Source: Sphingobacterium sp.
GTDB taxonomy: Bacteria > Bacteroidota > Bacteroidia > Sphingobacteriales > Sphingobacteriaceae
Assembly: GCA_031286695.1 (NCBI GenBank)
Contig: JAITTY010000009.1
Coordinates: forward strand, 248,001 to 312,000
Direction of reading: 5' to 3'
DNA: 64,000 nt
The notes under the pieces were generated by a model, which had not been told where the DNA came from, ran no database searches, and was given only the letters and a program-made list of their open reading frames with translations. Within the stretch, counting starts at the first letter, position 1. Each line of letters opens with the position of its first letter. The position numbers and the translations under genes are program-made. Of this stretch, positions 45,068-53,982 are shown piece by piece.

Positions 45068-46312
45068 CTAAGGATCCAGGGGTTCATCCGGATCGATCGT
45101 ATAGGCCTCTTCTTTTGCTTTGAACTCGATGATCACATCTGAAATTCGTTTACCCAATGTATAAGGAATATACCCCAATTCACGCATACAACGATCACCC
45201 ATTTTTTCAACCGCATCGATATGGGCTTTACTGCTGTTTACAATAGCCCATTTATCTTTAGGAAAGCCATAATTCAAAAGAATACGCGCCGTATTGCGCA
45301 AGTTTGTTGTGGTATGTCTTGCATGCGGATCAATCAATATCGCTTCTTCAGGAACACCCATTACCTCGATCAGATATTTTTTCATTTCTATTGCTTCAAT
45401 GAAATGAGTCTTATAGGGGTGTACTTTACCGCCAGACAGTACAATAAAAGGAGCAAGTTTCTCAAAATAACTCCGGGCGGCCATGCGCGCACGCAACATG
45501 CCACCAGGGCTAATTGGCTGCCCATAAACTTCGGGACCTGCACCTAAAGTAAGCAGCAGGCTATAAGGATAGCTTGCGAAGTCCGTACTTTTGACCGCTT
45601 CGTAAGCTTTCTTATTTTCGAGTTCGATGAGCGGCTCCAGCTGGGCAGCATCCCATCGTTCATTCACCTCAAGCAAGCGCACGGCAGTCATCATGGTCAT
45701 AAAAAATGCTGTTTTGCTTGTTGGAATATCTTTGAGGATGTCTTGGCGCACATCATCCAGAAGACGGAGGTAGGCCGGACGTTTTACATCAAAAGAGATC
45801 GAATCTATCTGGGGGTAATTAGGTTTTTTACCACCAGCATATACATCCACCACATAGTTCATGGCCTTTAAATCCTGTTGCAAAGCTTTTTTGAAATAGG
45901 ATTTCGCCGTTTCATGTTGCAACAGACCATAAGTCATTGATGGGATAAGAGTAGACTGCACAAGCTTTTCCAGTTTCTGATGATGACTCAGCTGAGCTGC
46001 CAATTGTTCTGCCAAGAGGTCGATTTCCTCATCCTGCCATTTGAAAGCATTTAAGTAACAGCTGAGATCGCGGCAATCGGTACTCATCGCAAAACGTTCG
46101 AACCTTTTTTCCAATACCTGTGCTATCGGTTTGGAGCCGACCAGCTCTTGAGTAAGTACAGGATCTTTTAAGAGCAAATAGGATGCATAATAATTCTTCT
46201 TGATCAGCCAATCCTGTGGACCAACAGGCATATTGTTTACTTGACCTTTGGAAATATGCATACTGCATATTCCCAAGGTAAGTAACAAGATCTTTCTGAT
46301 ATTTTTTATCAT
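45068..46312 (-). CDS. DUF218/YdcF-like exported protein
   Basis: The product has 414 residues with a signal peptide ending near ISKGQ. The N-terminal 240 residues are helical and unrecognised. The C-terminal part (about 250-390) has the DUF218 features: FIVLSGGKVHPY, EAILIDPHARHTTTNLRNTARIL and WAIVNSSKAHIDAVEKM. DUF218 proteins (YdcF, SanA, ElyC) are linked to nucleotide or cofactor binding and to envelope biogenesis. It follows the SusD at 46330 by 17 nt, so it belongs to that operon, which is unusual company for the family. Confidence 0.8.
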   Translation of the reverse strand: MIKNIRKILLLTLGICSMHISKGQVNNMPVGPQDWLIKKNYYASYLLLKDPVLTQELVGSKPIAQVLEKRFERFAMSTDCRDLSCYLNAFKWQDEEIDLLAEQLAAQLSHHQKLEKLVQSTLIPSMTYGLLQHETAKSYFKKALQQDLKAMNYVVDVYAGGKKPNYPQIDSISFDVKRPAYLRLLDDVRQDILKDIPTSKTAFFMTMMTAVRLLEVNERWDAAQLEPLIELENKKAYEAVKSTDFASYPYSLLLTLGAGPEVYGQPISPGGMLRARMAARSYFEKLAPFIVLSGGKVHPYKTHFIEAIEMKKYLIEVMGVPEEAILIDPHARHTTTNLRNTARILLNYGFPKDKWAIVNSSKAHIDAVEKMGDRCMRELGYIPYTLGKRISDVIIEFKAKEEAYTIDPDEPLDP

Positions 46313-46329
46313 ATCTATTCAATGGCGGA

Positions 46330-47850
46330 TTAATAACCAGGGTTTTGATACATACGTGCCGGATCCAGTTTATATTCATCAAAAGGAATTGGATAGTATC
46401 GATCTTTTGTCGAGATATTGGAGATTTTAGCATTTCCATAATCAGCCTGGCTCTTCGTTTTGAAATAAGTCACCAGTTCCTGTGCATTATAATTACGAAT
46501 CAAATCAAACCAACGTTGGTTTTCAAATGCCAGTTCCACACGGCGCTCATGCAATATTGCTTCTTTTAAAGTCGGATATTTGCTGCTATAGGCAGTATTT
46601 AACATGGAGGCCGCATACGAAGGCAATCCTGCACGCTCACGTACCTCATTCAACAGAGCAATAGCTTCCGCATCTTTACCCAGGTGAAATTTTGCTTCAG
46701 CCAGTAACAGCATAACATCCGCATAACGGATCAAAATCCAGTCGTTTCCACCCCAGCCATTTGTGCCTGCAGCGTCACTATTATCCCTAAATTTGGTTAC
46801 GAACCAATCGTTAACCTGGGTATTTGTTGCAAACTTCACAGAGAAATCTTTACGAATATCGCTTTGCTCGTAATCTTTGACCAGATCTAGTTTTGCCACT
46901 TCACCAGCGCCTGTCGAATTATAGCGGGAGTTGATGGTCTCCCCTCTCGCCTGGTAATTACGGGCAATACTCGAGCTATAGTTTTGGTCACCTTGTTTGT
47001 ACTGAATCTGAAAAACAAGTTCTTTACAGCTATTTTTCTTGGTCACATCGAAAACATCCGCATAGGGGATTTCGTTTAGCTTGCCAAAAGTTCGCATTTG
47101 GTAGGCCGCATTGAGGTACTGTTCTGCCTTCGCAAAATTTTCTGCACTTCCCGACGTCTGCGTTGCTCCCAACGTTAAGTATACTTGACCCAAAATTGCA
47201 TTAATGGCCGATTTAGATGCTCTGCCAATGACGTAATCTTTCTGCGTATTGGGAAGATTGCTGGACAATGCCTCCGTTAAATCCTTAATGATCTGTTCGT
47301 ACACAACCGACTCTTTCTGACGAAAAGCCAATTCATTTGCTTGTTCTTTACTAGTCACCTGTACAGTAGATAATGGAATATCTCCGAATTTACGTACCAT
47401 ATGGAAATATAATAATGCACGAACGAATTTCGCTTCCGCAATATACCGTCCTTTTAATTCTGCACTTGTAAAGGTCACATCGTCGACATGTGACAGAACG
47501 ACATTACAGCGGCTGATTGCCGCGTACATAGCAGACCAATGTGTCTTTAGATAGGTATTACTTGGCAACAACGAAAAGTCATTGAATTGGAAAGGCTCCC
47601 CGGCATTGGATTGGTTATCATTGCGTCCACTATTATCAGAACGTTCCTCGTTATACAATGTGCTGGATTCACCGAGCGTACTTCCCGAACGAAGTGACTG
47701 GTAGAGCCCATTGACAGCCAAAAGCACATCATTTTCCGACTTGAAGTAATCATCGATCGTGACAGCATTGGGATTTTTCTGATTTAAGAAATCTTTGGTA
47801 CATGAAGACAATGCCAACAAAACAAAGGGTAATATATATCTTTTTTTCAT
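46330..47850 (-). CDS. SusD/RagB-like surface lipoprotein of the DUF218 operon
   Basis: The product has 506 residues with a lipobox at LSSC (Cys17), followed by TKDFLNQKNPNAVTIDDYF, a start typical of RagB/SusD family proteins. The later LIRYADVMLLLAEAKFHLG and LHERRVELAFENQRWFDLIR are strong family signatures, closest to the classic RagB/SusD group and unlike the other SusD-like proteins here. It is 74 nt downstream of its SusC gene and 17 nt upstream of the DUF218 gene. The ligand is unknown. Confidence 0.95.
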   Translation of the reverse strand: MKKRYILPFVLLALSSCTKDFLNQKNPNAVTIDDYFKSENDVLLAVNGLYQSLRSGSTLGESSTLYNEERSDNSGRNDNQSNAGEPFQFNDFSLLPSNTYLKTHWSAMYAAISRCNVVLSHVDDVTFTSAELKGRYIAEAKFVRALLYFHMVRKFGDIPLSTVQVTSKEQANELAFRQKESVVYEQIIKDLTEALSSNLPNTQKDYVIGRASKSAINAILGQVYLTLGATQTSGSAENFAKAEQYLNAAYQMRTFGKLNEIPYADVFDVTKKNSCKELVFQIQYKQGDQNYSSSIARNYQARGETINSRYNSTGAGEVAKLDLVKDYEQSDIRKDFSVKFATNTQVNDWFVTKFRDNSDAAGTNGWGGNDWILIRYADVMLLLAEAKFHLGKDAEAIALLNEVRERAGLPSYAASMLNTAYSSKYPTLKEAILHERRVELAFENQRWFDLIRNYNAQELVTYFKTKSQADYGNAKISNISTKDRYYPIPFDEYKLDPARMYQNPGY

Positions 47851-47924
47851 CCTGTTATTTTTTTATTTTTCATCAGCCTACGCAACTGCAAAGAGCAATC
47901 CGTAGGATTAATTTTATCCTGCTA

Positions 47925-50900
47925 TTAGAAAGTTACTTTCACACCAAGGTTATATGATCTCACCAATGGATAAAGCCCATAATCCACACCTGGAGTCAGG
48001 TTGCCACGTTGATTATAATCCGGTTCCGGATTGTAGCCTTTGTATTTAGAAATCGTAAATGGATTGTCCACTGTAGCGTAGACCCTTACGCCAGAAAGTG
48101 TTAACTTTTCCGCCAGGCTTTTGGGAAGATTGTAACCCAAAGCAATATTTGTCATACGCAAGAATGAACCGTCCTGCAGATAAAAATCGGAAAGGCGTGT
48201 ACTGTTACTTTGCGTACCACCACGCGATGCACGGTATACTTTACCATTTCCTGGATTTTGAGCTGAACGGTAACGTTGTGCCACATCCGCATATTGATTG
48301 CCGGAGCCTTCCATATTGTAGAGGTAATAATCATAGCCGTCCAATACTTTATTCCCTTGGGAGCCATTAAATGATGCCCGTAGATCAAATGCTTTATAGC
48401 GTGCGTTAACGGCAAAGCCATAGGTAAAATTAGGATGCGGATTGCCGATCACACGTTTATCGGCATCATTGACGATACCATTGCCATCTACATCTTCAAA
48501 ATAAAGATCTCCAGGTTGTAGCGGAGTTGTTGAAGCTGCTGAAGGTGCGACAGTTTTATAGTTTTCCTCGGTTGCAACACCCAGAACTTTAAAACCATAG
48601 AACATACCAATTGGACTTCCTTCCTGTGTAATATGCGTTAAGTAGGAACGTTCAGCACCATTCGTCAAGATGGTAGAAGCCCCGCCAAGATCGAGTACTT
48701 TATTTCTATTGACATTGATATTCCCACTGAATCCTAATTCAAATTCATTTTTGCGAATCAGTGTTGCATCAATCTGTAGATCAAAACCTTTATTCTGCAC
48801 CTTCGAATTTGGCAGATTGGTTAAGATCGTTGTTGATCCAGACACAGCGGAGAGTGGCTGGTTGAATAATAAATTGAAGGAACGGCTCAGGTAGAAGTTG
48901 GTCATAATGTTGAGGCGACCTTTCAACAAACCGAGATCGAGACCAGCGTTGTATTGCGAGGTTGATTCCCAGCCCAATTTTGGATCGAACAGATCACCTG
49001 CTGTATAAGAAGTCTCCACTTTATCGCCAAGAATAACTCCTGCTGGCGAGTTGATAACGGATAACGCGCGATAATCACCAATATTATTATTTCCACTACG
49101 TCCCCAGCTCGCTCTTAGTTTGACCGTTGACTGTTGTCCTAACCAATCCGTATAAAACTCCTCCTTGGAGAGTGTCCAACCACCTGAAACCGATGGAAAG
49201 GTTCCCCATTTGTTATTTGGCCCGAAACGTGATGAACCATCGGTACGAATGGAAGCTGAAAGGAAATATTTGGAATCAAAGCTATAGCTTACACGGCTAA
49301 AATATGACTGGAGCGTCGTAATGCGTTTGAATGTATCACCAGGGATCAATTGGAAGTTAGAAGGATCAGCCCCCTTATCCGTAATTTCACCTATGGCATT
49401 ATTATTAAAACCATTGGCCTTTACTCCCTGATAATCATAATCTGTACGTTGAACCGAATAGCCCAATAAAGCGGATACCTGATGCTTGCCACCGAAGGTC
49501 TTGTTATAGTTTAGTGTTGCCTCCATCAGTTTATCCAATTCACTTTTTGTTTTGGCCTCTGCGTAGGCCGCAGATACCGCTTGCGGTGAAAATGGTTTGT
49601 TATTCCCATCAGAAAGACTTGTAGGACGGAAATAGTCATACTTCTCGTCATAAGTAGACAGTCCACCATTTACTTTTAGATTTAGGCCATCAATAATGGA
49701 AAAATCAGCAAAGGCATTGTATAACCCTCGCTTTCCACGGCGGTTATTTTTAATCTCAGTGACATAAGCCAATGGGTTTTCTGGATTCTGTATACCATAG
49801 TTATTTGCAGAAAGATCGGCCATCAGGTATTTGGCATAAGTCCCATCTTCGTTATAAACCGGTAGCGTCGGCAAATAGATCAAAGCCGCCATAGACGGGC
49901 TTCTGTCGTAACGTCCAGTAGTTACCTCATTATTGTCGTTATACGTAAAGGACACATTAGCGCCAACGGTCAGTCTTTTACTCACTTTGCTATCGATATT
50001 GGCCCGGAAATTAAAGACTTTCTGATCTGTACCAAGCATGATACCTTGTTGATTCTGATAAGATCCACTGAGGAAATAGCGATTTTTTTCGTTACCGCCA
50101 TACGTAGACAGATTATGACGTTGGAAAGGTGCATTACGGTATAAAGCATCCTGCCAATCTGTATCGTATTTCGCTTTTTTTGCTGTACCGGACGCAAAGT
50201 CATAGTAGTCTTCAGGGATACTTACTGAGCCGGCATTTCCAACATTAGCAATACGTGTTTTATTATCATCAAAGCGTCTACTGTCGCTCCAGGCGATCCC
50301 TTTCGTAGCCAGCAGATCTCTATAGGAATTGTTACGACCATCAATTAAGAGATCAATAAACTGTTCTGAGTTTAAAACATCGATTTTCTTGGAAAGCTGG
50401 CCAAAGCCCCCCAATACTTCGTAGTCCACATTACTTTTACCTTCCTTACCACGCTTGGTTGTAATCAATACAACACCGCCAGCACCACGCGATCCATAGA
50501 TCGCTGCAGAAGCAGCATCCTTTAACACATCGAAAGATTCAATATCATTCGGATTGATATTTAAATTGTTCCCTATAGGATATCCATCAATAACGTACAA
50601 TGGATCCGAACCAGCATTGATCGATCCCATACCGCGGACACGCATTTTGGTCCCATCGTATGGAGCACCACTTGTCTGCATCACCTGTACACCTGCTACT
50701 TTACCAACTAATGCTTGTGATAATTTTGGTGCACTCAGATTAAGTTCCTCGGCTTTAACGCTAGCGATGGCGCCAGTGACATCCGACTTTCTGATTCGCT
50801 GATATCCGATAGAGATGGTCACCTCTTCCAGTGTATTCTCATCGGCCTGTAAGGAAAAGATCTGTCCATTGAATTGAGTGACAGACTGTACGAGTTTGCT

Positions 50901-51176
50901 ATACCCAATAAAGGAAATACCTAGGCTATCACCGATTTCGGCTTCGATCTGGAAATTTCCTTTTTCGTCAGACTGAACAGATTTTTTACTTTTCAAATTT
51001 TGAACGGTTGCTCCGGCGACAGCATTTCCTTGAGCGTCGAGGACACGGCCTTTGACGATCCCCTGTACATGCGTAAATTGTGACGTGGTTAGTGTGAGCG
51101 GTTTGGCTTGAACAGCTGGTGAGCTCGCTGCAATGGCACATAACAACCAAAAGACATTGTTGGCTTTAAATTTCAT
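47925..51176 (-). CDS. SusC/RagA-like TonB-dependent transporter of the DUF218 operon
   Basis: The product has 1083 residues. The signal peptide ends near AVQAK. A regulatory-like domain (about 40-118, VKGRVLDAQGNAVAGATVQ), LEEVTISIGYQRIRKSDVTGAI (a TonB box of the RagA kind) and a plug with VLKDAASAAIYGSRGAGGVVLITTK-like sequence lead into the barrel. There is no STN domain. It pairs with the SusD gene 74 nt downstream. A terminator separates it from the DUF1735 gene upstream, so it should have its own promoter in the 51177-51303 gap, where none could be fixed with confidence. Confidence 0.95.
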   Translation of the reverse strand: MKFKANNVFWLLCAIAASSPAVQAKPLTLTTSQFTHVQGIVKGRVLDAQGNAVAGATVQNLKSKKSVQSDEKGNFQIEAEIGDSLGISFIGYSKLVQSVTQFNGQIFSLQADENTLEEVTISIGYQRIRKSDVTGAIASVKAEELNLSAPKLSQALVGKVAGVQVMQTSGAPYDGTKMRVRGMGSINAGSDPLYVIDGYPIGNNLNINPNDIESFDVLKDAASAAIYGSRGAGGVVLITTKRGKEGKSNVDYEVLGGFGQLSKKIDVLNSEQFIDLLIDGRNNSYRDLLATKGIAWSDSRRFDDNKTRIANVGNAGSVSIPEDYYDFASGTAKKAKYDTDWQDALYRNAPFQRHNLSTYGGNEKNRYFLSGSYQNQQGIMLGTDQKVFNFRANIDSKVSKRLTVGANVSFTYNDNNEVTTGRYDRSPSMAALIYLPTLPVYNEDGTYAKYLMADLSANNYGIQNPENPLAYVTEIKNNRRGKRGLYNAFADFSIIDGLNLKVNGGLSTYDEKYDYFRPTSLSDGNNKPFSPQAVSAAYAEAKTKSELDKLMEATLNYNKTFGGKHQVSALLGYSVQRTDYDYQGVKANGFNNNAIGEITDKGADPSNFQLIPGDTFKRITTLQSYFSRVSYSFDSKYFLSASIRTDGSSRFGPNNKWGTFPSVSGGWTLSKEEFYTDWLGQQSTVKLRASWGRSGNNNIGDYRALSVINSPAGVILGDKVETSYTAGDLFDPKLGWESTSQYNAGLDLGLLKGRLNIMTNFYLSRSFNLLFNQPLSAVSGSTTILTNLPNSKVQNKGFDLQIDATLIRKNEFELGFSGNINVNRNKVLDLGGASTILTNGAERSYLTHITQEGSPIGMFYGFKVLGVATEENYKTVAPSAASTTPLQPGDLYFEDVDGNGIVNDADKRVIGNPHPNFTYGFAVNARYKAFDLRASFNGSQGNKVLDGYDYYLYNMEGSGNQYADVAQRYRSAQNPGNGKVYRASRGGTQSNSTRLSDFYLQDGSFLRMTNIALGYNLPKSLAEKLTLSGVRVYATVDNPFTISKYKGYNPEPDYNQRGNLTPGVDYGLYPLVRSYNLGVKVTF

Positions 51177-51303
51177 AAGTAGCGCATTTGATTTATGGGT
51201 ACAAGATTACAAATGCTATATGAAGGCAGAGTCAATAAAACATTAACAGTTTTTAACTAAACCGAGTTAGCAAGCCACGAAAGCTTAACAAAAAGGTAAT
51301 ACT

Positions 51304-51330
51304 AAAAAGGCGACTGTGTACTCAGCCGCC
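51304..51330 (-). terminator. Terminator of the DUF1735 operon
   Basis: An 8-bp stem with one mismatch (GGCGACTG / CAGCCGCC), 6-nt loop, followed on the minus strand by five T. It lies 54 nt past the stop of the gene at 51384. Confidence 0.75.
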
Positions 51331-51383
51331 CTGCAAAATAGCTATAAATATATTGAAAAAGTTCTGCGGAAACTTCGTATCGA

Positions 51384-52349
51384 CTATCGCGTTTTTTTGA
51401 ACGTATAAATCTCCGTAAATTTCCCCCGCCTTCCAGAAGGCTGGACAAGATAATACGTCACATGTATGGTCTTAGTTGTTGGGTCATAATAGTTATTTGC
51501 CGTATTGTCGATCTCGCCATACCGTCCACTACTATTGGTACCCTGTCCATAATAGTTTGTCACCCCTGTAACCTTATTCGTTGCATTGTCAAACGTGAAT
51601 ATCGGGCTCCAATTGCCGAAATATGAATTTGATCCCCCTGCGTTAAAGTAATAGGAATGCGGAGAACTACCGTTATTGAAGGTTGTATAATTAATTTCAC
51701 TGGTATTACCTGTGAGCGTAACAAGATTTGCGGTCTGTGGATAGATCCCCGTGAATGCAGCATTAACATAGTCCTGACAGGTTCCTGTGACCTCATAAAT
51801 ACCATCGTATTTATTTTTTATTGACACCGCATAAACCCCTTCGGCATAATTTCCGCTGATCTTGCCTCCTGTTGCAGACTGAATCTGAACGCCAAGCGCA
51901 TAGGATTTGGTAAAATCGATGGCAGTAAAACGTGGAGGATAAATTTTAATATTCAAGATAGCTTCTTTTGCCCCTTTGGGGATGATAACATCATAAGTGT
52001 CCACAGCATATAAACGAGTAGGCAATGCTTCATATTTAGATTGCCAGGCCAGGTTGTATTTTTCAACAGAGCCGTCGTTTATTCTCAAGGTTAGCTTCAG
52101 CTCTTCTGTGGCACCCTGTGCACCTGTCAACTGAACTTTTACAGGCAGCGTCACAACGTCCAGAGCTTCAAAAACAGTCGTCACAGCACGGGCAATTGCC
52201 GTACTGCTTGTCCGTGCAGGAAGTACAAGCTGCACGATACCTGAGCTTCCACCATCTTCAAAGACACCTTTTTCTTTCACGCAGCCCCAGAGCGTCATAC
52301 TCAAAGCGACAGCTGCCACGCCCAATAGTGATTTTTTATTTATATTCAT
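51384..52349 (-). CDS. DUF1735-type surface lipoprotein
   Basis: The product has 321 residues with a lipobox at LWGC (Cys23). The region 35-175 (VKVQLTGAQGATEELKLTLRIND, IPKGAKEAILNIKIYP) matches the DUF1735 / BT_3987-like immunoglobulin-fold domain often found on surface glycan-binding proteins of Sus-like loci. The C-terminal half, with YDGIYEVTGTCQDY and many Asn and Thr, may bind ligand. It is the last gene after a SusC/SusD pair (30 nt after SusD), so it probably works as an accessory binding protein. Confidence 0.8.
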   Translation of the reverse strand: MNINKKSLLGVAAVALSMTLWGCVKEKGVFEDGGSSGIVQLVLPARTSSTAIARAVTTVFEALDVVTLPVKVQLTGAQGATEELKLTLRINDGSVEKYNLAWQSKYEALPTRLYAVDTYDVIIPKGAKEAILNIKIYPPRFTAIDFTKSYALGVQIQSATGGKISGNYAEGVYAVSIKNKYDGIYEVTGTCQDYVNAAFTGIYPQTANLVTLTGNTSEINYTTFNNGSSPHSYYFNAGGSNSYFGNWSPIFTFDNATNKVTGVTNYYGQGTNSSGRYGEIDNTANNYYDPTTKTIHVTYYLVQPSGRRGKFTEIYTFKKTR

Positions 52350-52379
52350 TGATTTTCAAGCTTTAGTTGATGATGTTGA

Positions 52380-53954
52380 TCAATTGATATCCCAAAAGAT
52401 TGGATCCGAAAATCCATTCGTCAATTTGGGAACGTTCACATTTAAATTTATTTCAGTCTGTGGATAAAGATTGCGTATTGGAAGTTTATCCGCACGGGGC
52501 GAACCCGATTGGACCGATGCAAATGTTTCCGTGGCAACTTGCGAACCATTGACAATTTTTGGATATCCTGTACGGCGAAATTCGTTCCAGGCCTCATGAC
52601 CATGGAAAAAATTCAAGGCTATATATTTCTGCGTGATGATAGCCTCCAACCGTTGTGCGTTTGTGACGGCCAGAGCATAATTGACAAGATAATTTGTACT
52701 ATTTTCAGTTTTATAATTCGCAGCATCGTTAGCAGGTACCTGTCCTGTTGCTAACGCATTGGTCGCATTCTTTTCCAGATAAGTAAATGAAGCTAAAATG
52801 CCTTTTTCGAAGTTTGTTGATACCGAGCCACTAAGCTCGTGCCCATATAGAGCTGCCTCGGCCAATAAGAAATATGTTTCCGAAGCAAGAAATATAGGTA
52901 AACCTGCGGTACGTCCTTTCAATACACCTAGGGCATCTGCACTTCCTGTTCCAACATACCAGACATAGTCATCAGAATTGGGGTTATTAACTTCATCGCC
53001 GAGCTGACCGATGGATGTATTGGGGAAATTTCGGAACGTAAGCTTGCCCCGTTTCTCATCGGTTATTTTACGACCGTCATAGAACGTAAACAGATATTTA
53101 GAAGGCACATAATAATTGGCTGCCGTCGAAATTGAACCTGCAGTTGAGCTATGAAAAGTTGCAAATAGGGGGTTCTGTGTTGCCGTGGCCTGATATCCGG
53201 GATCTACGAGTACATCATCGATCAGAAATCCATCCGCAGAGAATTTACTAAAAGCCGATTGGACAAAGCTGTCAATAGAAGTGCCTCTTGCCCGCACCAA
53301 AAGACGCAATTTAAGGTTGTTAGCAAACTTAATCCAATTATCGAGATTACCAGCAAACACCGGATCGGTCTTTTTCGATAAACTCCGGTAATTTAGATCA
53401 CCTTTATACTGCTTAATATCCGCGATAATTGCATCGAGCTCGGTAACCAATGCCTGATAAACAACTGCATCATCGTCAAACTTAGGGGCCAAGTTGTTAT
53501 CCCCCTGAAGCGCTTCCATGTAAGGAACATCTCCGTAGGCATCGACAAGCAACTGATAATTAAACACTTTAAAAATGCGCGCTATATCACCAAAGAATTT
53601 ATACTCGGGACTTTTTTGTGCATAATTGATAATAAACTGATAATCGCGAAGATTGTTGAACACATTGTTCCACAATCCAACATTGGTATTGGATGTAATG
53701 TTATAGGTATATGTATCTCCATAACCGCCAATTCCGCCACCTGGAAGCTGATAGCCAACCAAAAATGCACCATAAGAATGGTAGCTAACGATATTGGAAG
53801 CTGTGGTCGCGATCGCCTGCGTCAACACCAGATCAGGTGTTATGGTCGCCTCGGTTGCCGCATTGGGATTTTCATTGATATCCAATTGTGAGCAAGAAGA
53901 TAATGCAATGATGATCCCAAGGGAGAATATATTTTTCAAATGTAATTTTTTCAT
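52380..53954 (-). CDS. SusD-like surface lipoprotein of the DUF1735 operon
   Basis: The product has 524 residues with a lipobox at LSSC (Cys21), followed by QLDINENPNAATEATITPDLV, the common start of the SusD-like nutrient-binding group. Signatures include KFANNLKLRLLVRARG, LASETYFLLAEAALYGHE and the FWDIN terminus. It starts 28 nt after the SusC stop and is followed by the DUF1735 lipoprotein gene. Confidence 0.94.
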   Translation of the reverse strand: MKKLHLKNIFSLGIIIALSSCSQLDINENPNAATEATITPDLVLTQAIATTASNIVSYHSYGAFLVGYQLPGGGIGGYGDTYTYNITSNTNVGLWNNVFNNLRDYQFIINYAQKSPEYKFFGDIARIFKVFNYQLLVDAYGDVPYMEALQGDNNLAPKFDDDAVVYQALVTELDAIIADIKQYKGDLNYRSLSKKTDPVFAGNLDNWIKFANNLKLRLLVRARGTSIDSFVQSAFSKFSADGFLIDDVLVDPGYQATATQNPLFATFHSSTAGSISTAANYYVPSKYLFTFYDGRKITDEKRGKLTFRNFPNTSIGQLGDEVNNPNSDDYVWYVGTGSADALGVLKGRTAGLPIFLASETYFLLAEAALYGHELSGSVSTNFEKGILASFTYLEKNATNALATGQVPANDAANYKTENSTNYLVNYALAVTNAQRLEAIITQKYIALNFFHGHEAWNEFRRTGYPKIVNGSQVATETFASVQSGSPRADKLPIRNLYPQTEINLNVNVPKLTNGFSDPIFWDIN

Positions 53955-53982
53955 TGAGAATAAGTGTATGATAGTTCACTAA

